Source: Burkholderiales bacterium
Lineage (GTDB): Bacteria; Pseudomonadota; Gammaproteobacteria; Burkholderiales; JAEUOS01
NCBI GenBank assembly: GCA_947473125.1
Contig: CANJDH010000001.1
Span: 49,425-113,424, forward strand
Direction: 5' to 3'
Length of the DNA stretch: 64,000 nucleotides
Below, in pieces: positions 1 to 8,761 of the stretch. A program made the position numbers and the translations under genes. Each line of letters begins with the position of its first letter. Position 1 is the first letter of the stretch. The notes under the pieces were generated by a model. The model saw only the letters and a program-made list of their open reading frames with translations. It had not been told where the DNA came from and did no database searches.

Positions 1-195
1 GTGACACACGACCTGCGCGAGGCTACGTTCCTGGCCGATACGGTGTACGTAATGAGCAAGCGGCCGGGGCGCATCCTGGCCAAGAAGCACATCGACCTGC
101 CGCGCCCGCGCGATATCGAGGTAACGTATTCGGAGCCGTTCTCGCGAATCGTGCACGAACTGCGCGAGCACATCGGCATGATTCGCAAGTCCTGA
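1..195 (+). CDS. ABC importer ATP-binding protein (SsuB/TauB type), C-terminal fragment
   Basis: The window opens inside this gene. The 64 visible residues begin with the H-loop (THDLREA, switch histidine at about residue 3), followed by the VMSKRPGRI and DLPRPRD stretches usual at the C-terminus of nitrate/sulfonate/taurine importer ATPases. The GTG at base 1 is therefore an internal valine codon and not a start. Walker A, the signature motif and Walker B lie outside the window. The permease gene begins 24 bases after the stop, so the two are one operon. The substrate cannot be read from this fragment. Confidence 0.85.
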   Translation: MTHDLREATFLADTVYVMSKRPGRILAKKHIDLPRPRDIEVTYSEPFSRIVHELREHIGMIRKS

Positions 196-219
196 AACAC
201 GGCGCCCATCAAGGACCCA

Positions 220-990
220 GTGATGCAAAGTTTTTTCGAAAAACATGCCCCGACCCTTCTGACGGTTGCGTTGTTGCTGGTATGGGAAGGCACATGCCGC
301 ATTTTCACGATCGACCCGTTCGTGCTGCCGATGCCTTCGGCGATCTGGGATGCCCTGATTGAATATCGGGGGCCGATCTGGGATCACGCGCAGCAGACCT
401 TCTGGACCACCATGGTCGGATTCGCCGTGGCAGTCGTTGTCGGCATCGTGCTCGGCTCCCTGCTGGGCTCTTCGCAACTCATCTACCGCGCCTGCTATCC
501 ACTGCTGGTTGGGTTCAACTCGATCCCCAAGGCGGCGTTCGTGCCGATTCTGGTGGTGTGGTTCGGCATCGGCTCGTTGCCCGCCATCATTACCGCCTTT
601 TTGATCTCGTTTTTTCCGATCGTGGTCAACGTGGCAACCGGCCTCGCCACGCTGGAACCCGAGCTTGAAGACGTGTTGCGCGCGCTCGGTGCGACGCGTT
701 TCGAAATATTGAGGAAAGTCGGACTGCCCCGTTCCATGCCGTTTTTCTTCGCGTCGCTCAAGGTAGCGATCACGCTTGCCTTTGTCGGCACCGTGGTGTC
801 CGAGATCAGCGCATCGAATGCCGGCATCGGCTATCTCATGATGAGTGCAAGTTCATCCCTCAAGACGGCGCTGATGTTCGCTGGTGTGATCGTCATATCG
901 ATCATGGCAATGGTGATGTACGAACTGTTTGCCTGGATTGAAAAGCGCATGACCGGCTGGGCCCATCGCGGCCAGCAGTCGAACGCCTGA
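220..990 (+). CDS. ABC transporter permease, SsuC/TauC family
   Basis: 256-residue inner-membrane permease of the BPD_transp_1 family, the channel of a nitrate/sulfonate/taurine-type importer and partner of the ATPase fragment just upstream. About six hydrophobic segments are visible. The EAA loop that docks on the ATPase is recognisable around residues 148-172 (LRALGATRFEILRKVGLP). The start is GTG at 220 or the adjacent ATG at 223. No substrate-binding protein is in the window, so it is presumably upstream. The gene converges on tyrS and is separated from it by a perfect hairpin. Family assignment is firm; the substrate (sulfonate, taurine, nitrate, pyrimidine precursor) is open. Confidence 0.9.
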   Translation: MMQSFFEKHAPTLLTVALLLVWEGTCRIFTIDPFVLPMPSAIWDALIEYRGPIWDHAQQTFWTTMVGFAVAVVVGIVLGSLLGSSQLIYRACYPLLVGFNSIPKAAFVPILVVWFGIGSLPAIITAFLISFFPIVVNVATGLATLEPELEDVLRALGATRFEILRKVGLPRSMPFFFASLKVAITLAFVGTVVSEISASNAGIGYLMMSASSSLKTALMFAGVIVISIMAMVMYELFAWIEKRMTGWAHRGQQSNA

Positions 991-1019
991 CGGGTGCGCG
1001 CTGAGCAGGAATCGCCACA

Positions 1020-1042
1020 AGAATGGCTACAGGAGCCATTCT
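1020..1042. terminator. Hairpin between convergent permease and tyrS genes
   Basis: A perfect 9-bp stem (AGAATGGCT at 1020-1028, AGCCATTCT at 1034-1042) with a 5-base loop lies between two convergent genes, 30 bases after the permease stop and 13 bases past the tyrS stop. A bidirectional terminator is the simplest reading. There is no good T-run on either side, so Rho-independence is uncertain. Confidence 0.45.
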
Positions 1043-1055
1043 CGCAAGTTATTGG

Positions 1056-2291
1056 CTAAGCGCTCAGCACCCGGTGGTATTTTTTCTTGCCGGCGCGAAG
1101 CAGGATTGCACCTTCTTTGAGATCGCTTGCAGCAACCTTGTGCGCGTCATCACCCACCACCACATCGTTGACATAAGCCCCACCTTGCTGAACCAGACGC
1201 CGCGCCTCCCCTTTTGAAGCGGTCAGGCCGCACTCGACAAACAAATCAAGGACGCTGATGCCGTCTGCCAACCTGGCGCTGGCAATCTCGGTTGACGGCA
1301 TCGCGCTCAAGTCACCGCCGCCGCCAAATGCCGCGCGCGCGGCGGCACGCGCCTCGTTTGCGGCAACCTCGCCATGGCACAGCCTGGTCGCCTCAAAAGC
1401 CAGAATTTCTTTCGAGGCGTTGAGCCCGGCGCCGGTAGCGACGCCCAACTTCTCGATCTCCTCCATGGGCAAAAAGGTGAACAGGGCAAGAAACCGGCGC
1501 ACGTCACGATCGTCGGTGTTGATCCAGTACTGGTAGAACTCGTACGGCGAGGTGCGGCCGACATCAAGCCAGATCGCGCCTTTCGCGGTCTTGCCCATTT
1601 TCTCGCCGCGCGCGGTGGTCAACAACGGAAACGTAATGCAATGCGCCTGCTTGGCGTGCTTTCTGCGAATCAGGTCCACACCAGCAAGGATGTTGCTCCA
1701 CTGGTCGTCGCCCCCCATCTGCAGTACGCACTGATGCTTTTCAAACAGCTGGAGGTAGTCGAAGGCTTGCAGCAGCTGGTAGTTGAATTCAATGAACGAA
1801 AGCCCTTCTTCGCGTTCAAGCCTGGCACGATACGCTTCGGCCCGTACCATTTCATTGACGCGAAAGTAACGGCCGATATCGCGCAGGAACTCGATGTACT
1901 TCAACTCAAGCAGCCAGTCGGCATTGTTGGCGGAGAGCCCCGCTACGCCGTCGAGGGTAAGGTAGCGCTGCAGTTGTGCGAGGATGCCCACGCCATTGTC
2001 GCGAATCGCGTCAATGCTCAACATTTGGCGCATTTCGGTCTTTCCCGACGGATCTCCCACCATTGCGGTGCCACCTCCAACCAAGCCGAGAGGTATGTGG
2101 CCGGCGCGTTGCAGGTGGGCCATGGCCATAATCGGCACCAGAGAGCCGCAATGAAGCGAACTGGCGGTCGGGTCAAAGCCTATGTAGAACGTCACCTTCT
2201 TCTTTTGCAGCAACTCGCGCGTGGCTTCCGCATCGGCGGTCTGTGCGATGAAGCCGCGCTCGGTCAGGGTGTCAAATACGTTGGGCAACAT
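1056..2291 (-). CDS. tyrS: Tyrosyl-tRNA synthetase
   Basis: 411-residue cytoplasmic class I aminoacyl-tRNA synthetase that charges tRNA-Tyr. The HIGH-like element is FDPTASSLHCGS (about residues 40-51), the tyrosine-site stretch is SFIEFNYQLLQAFD, and the KMSKS loop appears as GEKMGKTAKGA (about residue 230). The C-terminal 65 residues form an S4 RNA-binding domain. Length matches bacterial TyrRS. It is transcribed divergently from the M23 peptidase gene, as in many betaproteobacteria. The ATG at 2291 gives the expected N-terminus. Confidence 0.98.
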   Translation of the reverse strand: MLPNVFDTLTERGFIAQTADAEATRELLQKKKVTFYIGFDPTASSLHCGSLVPIMAMAHLQRAGHIPLGLVGGGTAMVGDPSGKTEMRQMLSIDAIRDNGVGILAQLQRYLTLDGVAGLSANNADWLLELKYIEFLRDIGRYFRVNEMVRAEAYRARLEREEGLSFIEFNYQLLQAFDYLQLFEKHQCVLQMGGDDQWSNILAGVDLIRRKHAKQAHCITFPLLTTARGEKMGKTAKGAIWLDVGRTSPYEFYQYWINTDDRDVRRFLALFTFLPMEEIEKLGVATGAGLNASKEILAFEATRLCHGEVAANEARAAARAAFGGGGDLSAMPSTEIASARLADGISVLDLFVECGLTASKGEARRLVQQGGAYVNDVVVGDDAHKVAASDLKEGAILLRAGKKKYHRVLSA

Positions 2292-2312
2292 GGAATCCTG
2301 CGGGTGGTCTTT

Positions 2313-2320
2313 GTTATACT
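2313..2320. promoter_or_regulatory. Overlapping -10-like boxes between tyrS and the M23 gene
   Basis: In the 107-base divergent spacer the minus strand carries TATAAC (2318-2313), 21 bases before the tyrS ATG. The plus strand carries TATACT (2315-2320) upstream of the peptidase gene. Neither has a convincing -35 box at the right distance, so this is only a weak promoter call. Confidence 0.3.
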
Positions 2321-2398
2321 TGGCGATTTACAGCATGCCTCATTGACTCCCGACGAGAAGATCGGAAAGAGGCCGCGCCAATCAGGGAATCAATTCGC

Positions 2399-3724
2399 GT
2401 GCAAGCACTGATTTTATCCCGCCTGTCCCCTAAGCAAAAGCGCCAGTTGCGTTTGTGTCTGATTGCATCGGTGATGTCCGGTGGCGCCTTTGCGACGTTG
2501 GGAGTGGTCGGCAGCGAGGCGCCGCAGACGACGGCACTGAGCCAGTCGCTGAAGCTTGGCGAGACCAACGTCGTCAGCCTGGATGACGAGGATCGCGGCG
2601 TTTTTCGCGAGGAACGCGTGTTGCGTGGTGACACGCTCGCGACCGTGCTGGCCCGCCTTGGCGTAAGCGATTCGCAGGCATTCCAGTATGTCCGGGGCCA
2701 TCCCGACGCCCGCGCCCTCGCCAATAACCTGCGTCCGGGGCGCGCTTTGCGTGCCGAGACGGATGTTGACGGTACCCTGGTGAACCTTACTTATTCACTT
2801 TCGCCCACTGAGAGCGTCACGATTGCGCGAGACGGCGATACCTTCAGCACCAGCAGAGCCGAACTTCAGGTGGAGCGGCGCGTCCACATGAAGAGCGCCG
2901 AAATCCGCCATTCGCTGTTCGGCGCAGCTGATGCGATTGGATTGCCTGATAGCGTGACCACGCAGGTTGCGGAAATCTTCTCCGGCGACATTGATTTTTA
3001 CAAGGACATCCGCAAGGGAGACCGGTTTCGCGTGGTTTACGAAATGCTGTACCACGAAGGCGAGCTGGTCAAAGCGGGACGGGTCCTGGCGGCGGAATTC
3101 ATCAATAACGGCAAGACCTTTGCTGCGGTCTGGTACGACAACCCCCAAGACAAGGAGGCGTCGGGTTACTACACCCCAGAGGGCAAGAACCTGCGCAAGG
3201 CATTCTTGCGCTCACCGCTGGAGTTTTCACGCGTGACCTCCGGCTTTGGCGGGCGCATGCATCCGATCCACAACACGTGGAAGCAACACAAAGGCGTCGA
3301 CTACGGTGCTCCCAGTGGCACCCGCATCAGGGCCACCGGTGATGGCGTGATTGACTTTGTCGGCAAACAGGGCGGTTATGGAAATGTTGTCGTGGTGCGC
3401 CATCAAGGTCGCTACTCCACGCTGTACGCGCACATGAGCGGGTTCGGGCCTGGGATCAAAAAAGGCGCTCGAGTCAGCCAGGGAGAGCCCGTCGGTTTTG
3501 TCGGTCAGACTGGCTGGGCAACGGGGCCGCATTTGCACTATGAGTTCCGCGTTGCAGATGCGGCCGTCAACCCGCTGACCGTCACGCTCCCTGCAGCATT
3601 ACCCCTTGATGCGCGACACCTGGCGGATTTCAAAGCCAAGGGCGTTCCGATCGCCACAAGAATGGCGCTGCTGCGCGAACAGCAAGCCTTTGGGCCCGTT
3701 GTTGCTTTGGCCAATTTCGAGTAG
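2399..3724 (+). CDS. Murein DD-endopeptidase-like M23 (LytM) family peptidase
   Basis: 441-residue envelope protein. A basic N-terminus followed by one hydrophobic segment (about residues 12-38) anchors or exports it to the periplasm. An OapA/LysM-like region follows (RGDTLATVLARLGV, about 78-91). The C-terminal LytM domain has the zinc-site pattern HKGVD (about residues 299-303) and HLHYE (about 378-382), so it looks catalytically complete and should cut peptidoglycan cross-links, like MepM. The start is GTG at 2399. anmK follows 11 bases after the stop, pairing wall cleavage with recycling. Confidence 0.92.
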   Translation: MQALILSRLSPKQKRQLRLCLIASVMSGGAFATLGVVGSEAPQTTALSQSLKLGETNVVSLDDEDRGVFREERVLRGDTLATVLARLGVSDSQAFQYVRGHPDARALANNLRPGRALRAETDVDGTLVNLTYSLSPTESVTIARDGDTFSTSRAELQVERRVHMKSAEIRHSLFGAADAIGLPDSVTTQVAEIFSGDIDFYKDIRKGDRFRVVYEMLYHEGELVKAGRVLAAEFINNGKTFAAVWYDNPQDKEASGYYTPEGKNLRKAFLRSPLEFSRVTSGFGGRMHPIHNTWKQHKGVDYGAPSGTRIRATGDGVIDFVGKQGGYGNVVVVRHQGRYSTLYAHMSGFGPGIKKGARVSQGEPVGFVGQTGWATGPHLHYEFRVADAAVNPLTVTLPAALPLDARHLADFKAKGVPIATRMALLREQQAFGPVVALANFE

Positions 3725-3735
3725 TCAAGTCTCTC

Positions 3736-4851
3736 TTGGGCGCTGCCCGTTCCGATCAGCGGTTGTTCATCGGCCTGATGTCCGGCACCAGCCTCGATGG
3801 CGTGGATGCCGCACTAGTTGATTTTTCGGGTCACATGCCGCAGACGCTGGCTACTCACTACGCGCCGTTCGAAGCGTCCCTGTGCGCCGAACTGTCGGCG
3901 TTGCAGTCGCCCGGGGAGAACGAACTTCATCGAAGTGCACTCGCTTCCAACCAGCTGGTGCGCGCTTATGCGGACGCCGTCTGCGCCCTGCTGCTGCACG
4001 CGGACATTGACGCGAGCGCCGTAGAAGCAGTCGGCGCACACGGACAAACTGTCCGGCATCGGCCCGAACTGGGCTTTACCCTGCAGTTGAACAATCCTGC
4101 GCTGTTGGCCGAGCTGAGCGGCATCGCAGTAGTGGCAGATTTTCGCAGTCGTGACGTTGCGGCCGGTGGTCAGGGTGCCCCGTTGGTACCTGCGTTCCAT
4201 CGCGCCGTATTTGGATCCCCTGATCGCAATCGCGTTGTCGTGAACATCGGCGGGATCGCCAACATCAGCTATCTTCCTGCGCGCGGTGAAACTGCGGGTT
4301 TCGACACAGGCCCCGGTAACGTCTTGATGGACTTGTGGATAAGCAGAGTCCTGCGCCGGCCATACGATGCTTCCGGCGACTGGGCCTCCACTGGTGCGGT
4401 ACTACCAGAGCTATTGGCGAGATTTATTTCTGAGCCCTATTTTTCCCAGGCGCCGCCAAAAAGCACTGGCCGCGACCTGTTTCATGCCGCGTGGCTTGAT
4501 CAACATTTGACTGGAAATGAAAATGTTGCGGACGTCCAGGCGACCTTGTGTGCATTGTCTGCGCGCACCATCACGAATGCCATCAGGCAATGCGCCGATC
4601 ATGACCTGCCGCTTGAGGGATTTGTCTGCGGTGGCGGAGCGCACAATCGGTTTCTTGCAGGGCTTCTCGCAGATGCCGCCCCCGATTGCGCTTGGGGACG
4701 AACGGACGACCTGGGGGTGCCCGCAGACTGGGTGGAGGCGGTTGCGTTCGCCTGGATGGCCTATCAGTTTATTGAGCGCAGGCCTGCCAACGCGCCGCAG
4801 GTGACCGGCGCCAAGGGCACTCGCCTGCTCGGTGCGATCTACCCCGCCTGA
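3736..4851 (+). CDS. anmK: Anhydro-N-acetylmuramic acid kinase
   Basis: 371-residue cytoplasmic kinase of murein recycling. It phosphorylates and hydrolyses 1,6-anhydro-MurNAc to MurNAc-6-phosphate. Motifs seen: GLMSGTSLDGVDAA near the N-terminus (ATP-binding), GGIANISYLP around residue 172, FDTGPGNVLMD around 193, and a C-terminal GGGAHN. The start is a TTG at 3736. An ATG lies further in at 3778, but it would cut into the conserved GLMSGTS block. It forms an operon with the M23 peptidase upstream and ends at a strong bidirectional terminator. Confidence 0.97.
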   Translation: MGAARSDQRLFIGLMSGTSLDGVDAALVDFSGHMPQTLATHYAPFEASLCAELSALQSPGENELHRSALASNQLVRAYADAVCALLLHADIDASAVEAVGAHGQTVRHRPELGFTLQLNNPALLAELSGIAVVADFRSRDVAAGGQGAPLVPAFHRAVFGSPDRNRVVVNIGGIANISYLPARGETAGFDTGPGNVLMDLWISRVLRRPYDASGDWASTGAVLPELLARFISEPYFSQAPPKSTGRDLFHAAWLDQHLTGNENVADVQATLCALSARTITNAIRQCADHDLPLEGFVCGGGAHNRFLAGLLADAAPDCAWGRTDDLGVPADWVEAVAFAWMAYQFIERRPANAPQVTGAKGTRLLGAIYPA

Positions 4852-4867
4852 TGCGATCCGGAACGCC

Positions 4868-4903
4868 AAAATGAAAAAGGCGCCGAAGCGCCTTTTTCAT
4901 TTT
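4868..4903. terminator. Bidirectional Rho-independent terminator between anmK and erpA
   Basis: A perfect 16-bp inverted repeat (4868-4883 with 4888-4903) has a GGCGC/GCGCC core, a CGAA tetraloop, and A-runs and T-runs on both sides. It serves both convergent genes. Confidence 0.93.
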
Positions 4904-4918
4904 CAAACAATACCCTGT

Positions 4919-5269
4919 TCAAACGGAGAACGATGAGCCGCATCCGCAAGTCGTGGTCGCCTGCGGATTCTTGATGACAAACTGTGCGCCCTCGAGATCT
5001 TCCTTGTAATCGATTTCGGCCCCCACCAGATACTGGTAGCTCATCGAGTCAATCAGCAGCTTGACGCCATTTTTCTCCATCGTCGTGTCGTCATCATTGA
5101 CCGCCTCGTCGAACGTAAAGCCGTACTGGAATCCTGAACAGCCTCCGCCCGTCACAAAGACGCGCAGCTTCAGATCAGGATTGCCTTCTTCTTCGATCAG
5201 GCTCGCCACCTTGTTGGCGGCGCTGTCGGTAAATACAAAAGGCACGGGAAGTTCAACAGCTGCATTCAT
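4919..5269 (-). CDS. erpA: Iron-sulfur cluster insertion protein ErpA
   Basis: 116-residue A-type Fe-S carrier (HesB/IscA family) that delivers clusters to apo-proteins in the cytoplasm. The three ligand cysteines are present: [10 protein letters not shown] in the middle and the C-terminal CGCGSSFSV. The start is ATG at 5269, preceded by a GGAGA ribosome-binding site; a longer open frame up to 5344 exists but adds unconserved sequence. A candidate promoter with an inverted repeat lies directly upstream (5304-5332). Confidence 0.96.
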   Translation of the reverse strand: MNAAVELPVPFVFTDSAANKVASLIEEEGNPDLKLRVFVTGGGCSGFQYGFTFDEAVNDDDTTMEKNGVKLLIDSMSYQYLVGAEIDYKEDLEGAQFVIKNPQATTTCGCGSSFSV

Positions 5270-5303
5270 TTGGTTCTCCAGACATGGTGGCTCGCTCAAG
5301 CCG

Positions 5304-5332
5304 ATTATGGGGGCGAATCCCCATAAATTCAA
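5304..5332 (-). promoter_or_regulatory. erpA promoter with overlapping inverted repeat
   Basis: On the minus strand TTGAAT (5332-5327) and CATAAT (5309-5304) are 17 bases apart. A perfect 8-bp inverted repeat, TTATGGGG/CCCCATAA (5305-5312 with 5319-5326), covers the whole spacer and most of the -10 box. It resembles an operator. It does not resemble the known E. coli IscR type 1 site. Confidence 0.55.
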
Positions 5333-5350
5333 ACCCTTGCTCAATAGGGT

Positions 5351-5764
5351 CTATTTGTTGTTGGCTGCCAATTTCAGGTTAGCGCGACCTGATTCGGCTC
5401 CGACGTGCTCCAGCCTGCCATCCAGCGTCGCGCCAAGGTGGATTTCGATGCTCTTGTAATGCACATCGCCCGCCACGCGCGCTTTGGGTTGCAATTCAAG
5501 GAACTCGGATACAAAAATCGGGCCTTCGACAACCCCATTGACAACGACATGCGCCGCACGTATCTCTCCCTGGATTCGCGCAGATTCACTGACGACCAGA
5601 GTGCTGTTGGTCACGCCGGAATCCCCCGACGCGACAACATTGCCCCTCACCTGCCCGTCGACCCGCAGGCCACCTGAAAACACGACATCGCCTTCAATCA
5701 CCGTGGTGGCACCGATCAAGCTATCGATCGTGCTCTGCGGTTTGCTCGATTTGATTCCGAACAT
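5351..5764 (-). CDS. Bactofilin family cytoskeletal protein
   Basis: 137-residue bactofilin (formerly DUF583), a polymer-forming beta-helical protein that makes membrane-associated filaments involved in shape, stalks or polar localisation. The usual opening IDSLIGATTVIEGDVVFSGG is followed by repeating short strands (VDGQVRGNV, ESARIQGEIRA, NGVVEGPIFV, VAGDVHYKSIEI) through about residue 120. It lies between erpA and a coiled-coil membrane protein, as often in betaproteobacteria. Nothing in the sequence shows which process uses the filament. Confidence 0.93.
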   Translation of the reverse strand: MFGIKSSKPQSTIDSLIGATTVIEGDVVFSGGLRVDGQVRGNVVASGDSGVTNSTLVVSESARIQGEIRAAHVVVNGVVEGPIFVSEFLELQPKARVAGDVHYKSIEIHLGATLDGRLEHVGAESGRANLKLAANNK

Positions 5765-5792
5765 GTGACTCTCCTTGATGCGGCGGCGCGCC

Positions 5793-6566
5793 TCAACCAG
5801 CCGGGTTCAAATTGACCGTTTGCGTCGCTTTGACCTTGTCTCCCTCGAGCAGCCTAACTTGAATCTGCTTGGGAACGGCCCCTGACGGCAACGCCAACTC
5901 TCCCTCCATGCGTTGAAAATAACGAAACTTGACGCGATAATTGTCCGCGCCAATCTCCTCGTTTGAAGGGAGGCGAATCATACCACCGTCCGCGGCCCCT
6001 CCCTGAGTGAGCTGAAAGTCGATCCGGCCGGAAAATTCAGGCTCCTGGTTGCCTCCCAAAATGCTCCCGGTACGCGCCCCGCGGGACAACAAAAGTCGAT
6101 AGCGCATGCGCCCTTTGTCGATTTCCACCTTGAAATTGTTGATGGCAACGCTACCTTCCTTGCGCTCGGCCGCGACCATTCCCTCAAACAATGCCAGATC
6201 TTCGCGCAATCTGGTGTTTTCCATTTCAAGGGTCTTCACTTGCTCGCCGAGGCGCTGCTGCGCAGTTTGTTCGATCGACAGCCGGCTGCCGGCTGCATTG
6301 TTTTCAGCCTTGAGCTTGGAATTTTCGCTTGAATGCCGCTGCACAGCCACCCGCAACTCAGCCAATTCCTGCTGGACTTCATTACGGTCAAATCCGGCGA
6401 ATTTCCTTCCGGCGTCGTAGATCCAGGCTGCAAGAGCAAGGGATGTCGACATAACCGCGATCCAGAACAGCGCCCGCCAATACCAGGGGATGTGCGTTCG
6501 TACCGCCATTTTTGGCGCAGCGATCGTCATCCGCCGGCGCATGAACCGAAAACGGCGAAAGTCCAT
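5793..6566 (-). CDS. DUF6776-like inner-membrane coiled-coil protein
   Basis: 257 residues. A basic, cytoplasmic N-terminus (about 1-28) is followed by a single transmembrane helix (about 30-50) and a long heptad-like coiled coil (about 60-130). A beta-rich C-terminal domain without catalytic signatures completes it. The layout fits the DUF6776 family, which sits next to a bactofilin gene in many betaproteobacteria. Its start lies 23 bases past the argC stop and the bactofilin gene follows 28 bases after its own stop, so co-transcription is likely. A structural role with the bactofilin is inferred from position only. Confidence 0.8.
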   Translation of the reverse strand: MDFRRFRFMRRRMTIAAPKMAVRTHIPWYWRALFWIAVMSTSLALAAWIYDAGRKFAGFDRNEVQQELAELRVAVQRHSSENSKLKAENNAAGSRLSIEQTAQQRLGEQVKTLEMENTRLREDLALFEGMVAAERKEGSVAINNFKVEIDKGRMRYRLLLSRGARTGSILGGNQEPEFSGRIDFQLTQGGAADGGMIRLPSNEEIGADNYRVKFRYFQRMEGELALPSGAVPKQIQVRLLEGDKVKATQTVNLNPAG

Positions 6567-6589
6567 CGTCTATTAGAGCGAGCGCCCGC

Positions 6590-7618
6590 TTACGGCACCA
6601 GCCCTATCCCTTCCAGGCCCGTGGTTTCGGGCAATCCGCACATCAGGTTCATTACCTGCACCGCCTGCCCTGCGGCACCTTTGGTCAGGTTGTCGATGAC
6701 GGACAAAATCACCAACGTATCCCCGTTCCCCGGCCGATGCACTGCAAGCCTACAAGTATTCGCGCCGCGCACAGAGCGGGTATCGGGCGTCGAGCCAGCC
6801 GGCATGACATCTACGAAAGGCTCGCCCCGGTAGGCGTCTTCGTAGAGTTTCTGGAAGTCGGCTTCCTTGGTGATCCGGGCGTAAATCGTCGAGTGAATAC
6901 CGCGGATCATCGGCGTCAAATGCGGTGTGAATATCAGACCGACCGGTTGGCCCGCAATGCTGGACAGCCCTTGGACAATCTCGGGATGGTGCCGGTGACC
7001 AGATAGGCCGTAGGCCTTGAAGTTATCGCCAGCTTCGGAAAACAGAGCCCCTATCTCGGCTTTGCGCCCCGCCCCTGACACGCCGGACTTGCAATCGGCG
7101 ATCAGGTGCGTCACGTCGATCAGACCCGCCTCCAAGGCTGGCTTCAATCCAAGTTGCACGGAAGTCGGATAGCACCCCGGCAGGCCAATCACCCGCGCAT
7201 TGCGGATGGCGCCCCGGTTCACCTCGGGCAGGCCGTACACCGCTTCGGCAAGCAATTCGGGCGCGCTGTGCGGCATCTTGTACCATTTCTCAAAGACGGC
7301 GGTGTCTTTGAGACGGAAATCTGCAGCAAGGTCGATGACTTTGACACCCGCCTTGACCAACGCCGGGCCCATATTCATGGCAACGCCGTGCGGGGTTGCA
7401 AAAAACACCACGTCGCAGGCCCCCAAGGTGGCCTCATCGGGCTCCGAGAACGCAAGATTGACTACCCCACGCAATGACGGAAACATCTCCGCTACCGGCA
7501 TGCCGGCCTCCTTGCGCGAGGTAATTGCCGCCAATTCAGCCAGCGGGTGGCGCGCCAACAAGCGCAACAACTCGACACCGGTGTAACCAGTCCCGCCGAC
7601 AATGCCAATCTTCACCAT
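6590..7618 (-). CDS. argC: N-acetyl-gamma-glutamyl-phosphate reductase
   Basis: 342-residue cytoplasmic NADPH-dependent enzyme, third step of arginine biosynthesis. The N-terminal Rossmann motif is [17 protein letters not shown] (residues 4-20). The nucleophilic cysteine lies in GLPGCYPTS (about residue 149) and the HRHHPEI motif near 207 holds the general-base histidine. Length equals the bacterial family norm. No other arg genes are adjacent. It follows the rpsI terminator by about 75 bases. Confidence 0.97.
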   Translation of the reverse strand: MVKIGIVGGTGYTGVELLRLLARHPLAELAAITSRKEAGMPVAEMFPSLRGVVNLAFSEPDEATLGACDVVFFATPHGVAMNMGPALVKAGVKVIDLAADFRLKDTAVFEKWYKMPHSAPELLAEAVYGLPEVNRGAIRNARVIGLPGCYPTSVQLGLKPALEAGLIDVTHLIADCKSGVSGAGRKAEIGALFSEAGDNFKAYGLSGHRHHPEIVQGLSSIAGQPVGLIFTPHLTPMIRGIHSTIYARITKEADFQKLYEDAYRGEPFVDVMPAGSTPDTRSVRGANTCRLAVHRPGNGDTLVILSVIDNLTKGAAGQAVQVMNLMCGLPETTGLEGIGLVP

Positions 7619-7692
7619 GCTTTACCCCTTCAATGGCGATAGTAACGTGCTTTGCCTATCGACAGAGAGTCTCTGAATTCACCTCCATAAAC

Positions 7693-7725
7693 AAAAAGGC
7701 CACCTGACAATCCGGCGGCCTTTTT
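7693..7725 (-). terminator. Rho-independent terminator of rplM-rpsI
   Basis: The stem GGCCACC/GGCGGCC (7698-7704 with 7714-7720, one mismatch) is followed on the minus strand by a run of five T (7697-7693). It lies 30 bases after the rpsI stop. Confidence 0.85.
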
Positions 7726-7754
7726 GCTGGAACTCGCGGCCATGGCCGCTGAGC

Positions 7755-8147
7755 TCAACGCTTGGAAAACTGCTTACGCCGACGCGCCTTGCGCAAACCG
7801 ACCTTTTTTCGCTCGACTTCACGTGCATCACGAGTCACCAAGCCAGCCTTCGACAATACCGGCTTCAATGTTGCGTCGTACTCGACCAAAGCGCGGGTAA
7901 TGCCGTGCCGCACCGCACCTGCCTGGCCGGACTCCCCACCGCCGTGCACATTGACCTGGATGTCGAAGGTGCCGATGTGTTGGGTCAGCTCAAGCGGCTG
8001 GCGGACAATCATGCGGCCGGTCTCGCGCGTGAAAAACTCGTCTACCGCCTTTCCGTTCACTACAAACCCCCCATTACCGGGCTTCATGAAAACGCGGGCT
8101 ACTGCCGTCTTGCGACGACCGGTTCCGTAATTCTTGTTATCGATCAT
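7755..8147 (-). CDS. rpsI: 30S ribosomal protein S9
   Basis: 130-residue small-subunit protein. It carries the conserved [13 protein letters not shown] opening, the [14 protein letters not shown] block (about residues 68-81), and the basic tail ending in SKR that reaches the P-site tRNA. It is the second gene of the rplM-rpsI operon, with a 23-base spacer, and is followed by a clear terminator. Confidence 0.99.
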   Translation of the reverse strand: MIDNKNYGTGRRKTAVARVFMKPGNGGFVVNGKAVDEFFTRETGRMIVRQPLELTQHIGTFDIQVNVHGGGESGQAGAVRHGITRALVEYDATLKPVLSKAGLVTRDAREVERKKVGLRKARRRKQFSKR

Positions 8148-8170
8148 AGTTGCCTCGAGAAACGACCTGA

Positions 8171-8602
8171 TTAATGGAGTGCAAGCGCCTTGGGCTGCTG
8201 TGCGGTATGCGGATGGGTTGCTTCGGCGTACACCTTGAGCTTCTTGATCATCGCGTAACCAAGTGGGCCTTTGGGCAACATGCCTTTGACCGCTTTTTCC
8301 AGTGCGCGGCCTGGCGCGCGTTCCTGCATCTTGGAGAAATTGGTTTCGTAAATTCCGCCCGGATAGCCAGAGTGGCGATAATATTTCTTGTCGAGCGCCT
8401 TGTTGCCGGTCACGCGCAACTTGGCGGCGTTGACCACAACGATAAAATCACCCGTGTCTACGTGCGGCGTAAACTCGGGCTTGTGCTTGCCGCGCAGACG
8501 GCGCGCCACCTCAGTGGCAACGCGACCGAGAACGAGGTTATCGGCGTCAATCAATATCCAATCGTGCTTGACGTCTTGCGGCTTGGCGGAAAAGGTTTTC
8601 AT
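8171..8602 (-). CDS. rplM: 50S ribosomal protein L13
   Basis: 143-residue large-subunit assembly protein. Hallmarks: [19 protein letters not shown] (about residues 15-33), [25 protein letters not shown] and MLPKGPLG. It is the first gene of the operon. A sigma70-type promoter at 8680-8709 and a leader hairpin at 8635-8656 precede it, giving a leader of about 70 bases. Confidence 0.99.
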   Translation of the reverse strand: MKTFSAKPQDVKHDWILIDADNLVLGRVATEVARRLRGKHKPEFTPHVDTGDFIVVVNAAKLRVTGNKALDKKYYRHSGYPGGIYETNFSKMQERAPGRALEKAVKGMLPKGPLGYAMIKKLKVYAEATHPHTAQQPKALALH

Positions 8603-8634
8603 TGCAATTCTCTAAGTCTGACTGTGACTAGAAC

Positions 8635-8656
8635 GCGGCCCAGTCATGAGGGCCGC
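8635..8656 (-). promoter_or_regulatory. Hairpin in the rplM leader
   Basis: The 7-bp perfect stem GCGGCCC/GGGCCGC (8635-8641 with 8650-8656) and its 8-base loop lie inside the predicted 5' leader of rplM. In the sense direction no T-run follows, so it is not a terminator of this operon. A ribosomal-protein leader that mediates feedback is possible but unproven. Confidence 0.5.
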
Positions 8657-8679
8657 TTGTTTTTTCAGGAAAGCCTGTG

Positions 8680-8709
8680 ATTATATGGCGTGGAATGCCG
8701 ATGAGTCAA
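8680..8709 (-). promoter_or_regulatory. rplM-rpsI promoter
   Basis: On the minus strand TTGACT (8709-8704) and TATAAT (8685-8680) are separated by 18 bases, a near-consensus sigma70 promoter. Transcription should start near 8673. Confidence 0.8.
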
Positions 8710-8761
8710 GAAACTCAATCAACTAAAGGCCTCAACCGCCTTCAGCCACGATTTTCCAGAC

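Noticed and set aside
1374..2411. 345-codon plus-strand open frame over tyrS
   Set aside because: Antisense to a complete, conserved tyrosyl-tRNA synthetase.
8635..8665. Plus-strand Rho-independent terminator (stem plus T-run)
   Set aside because: There is no plus-strand gene upstream for it to terminate; the hairpin fits better as part of the rplM leader.
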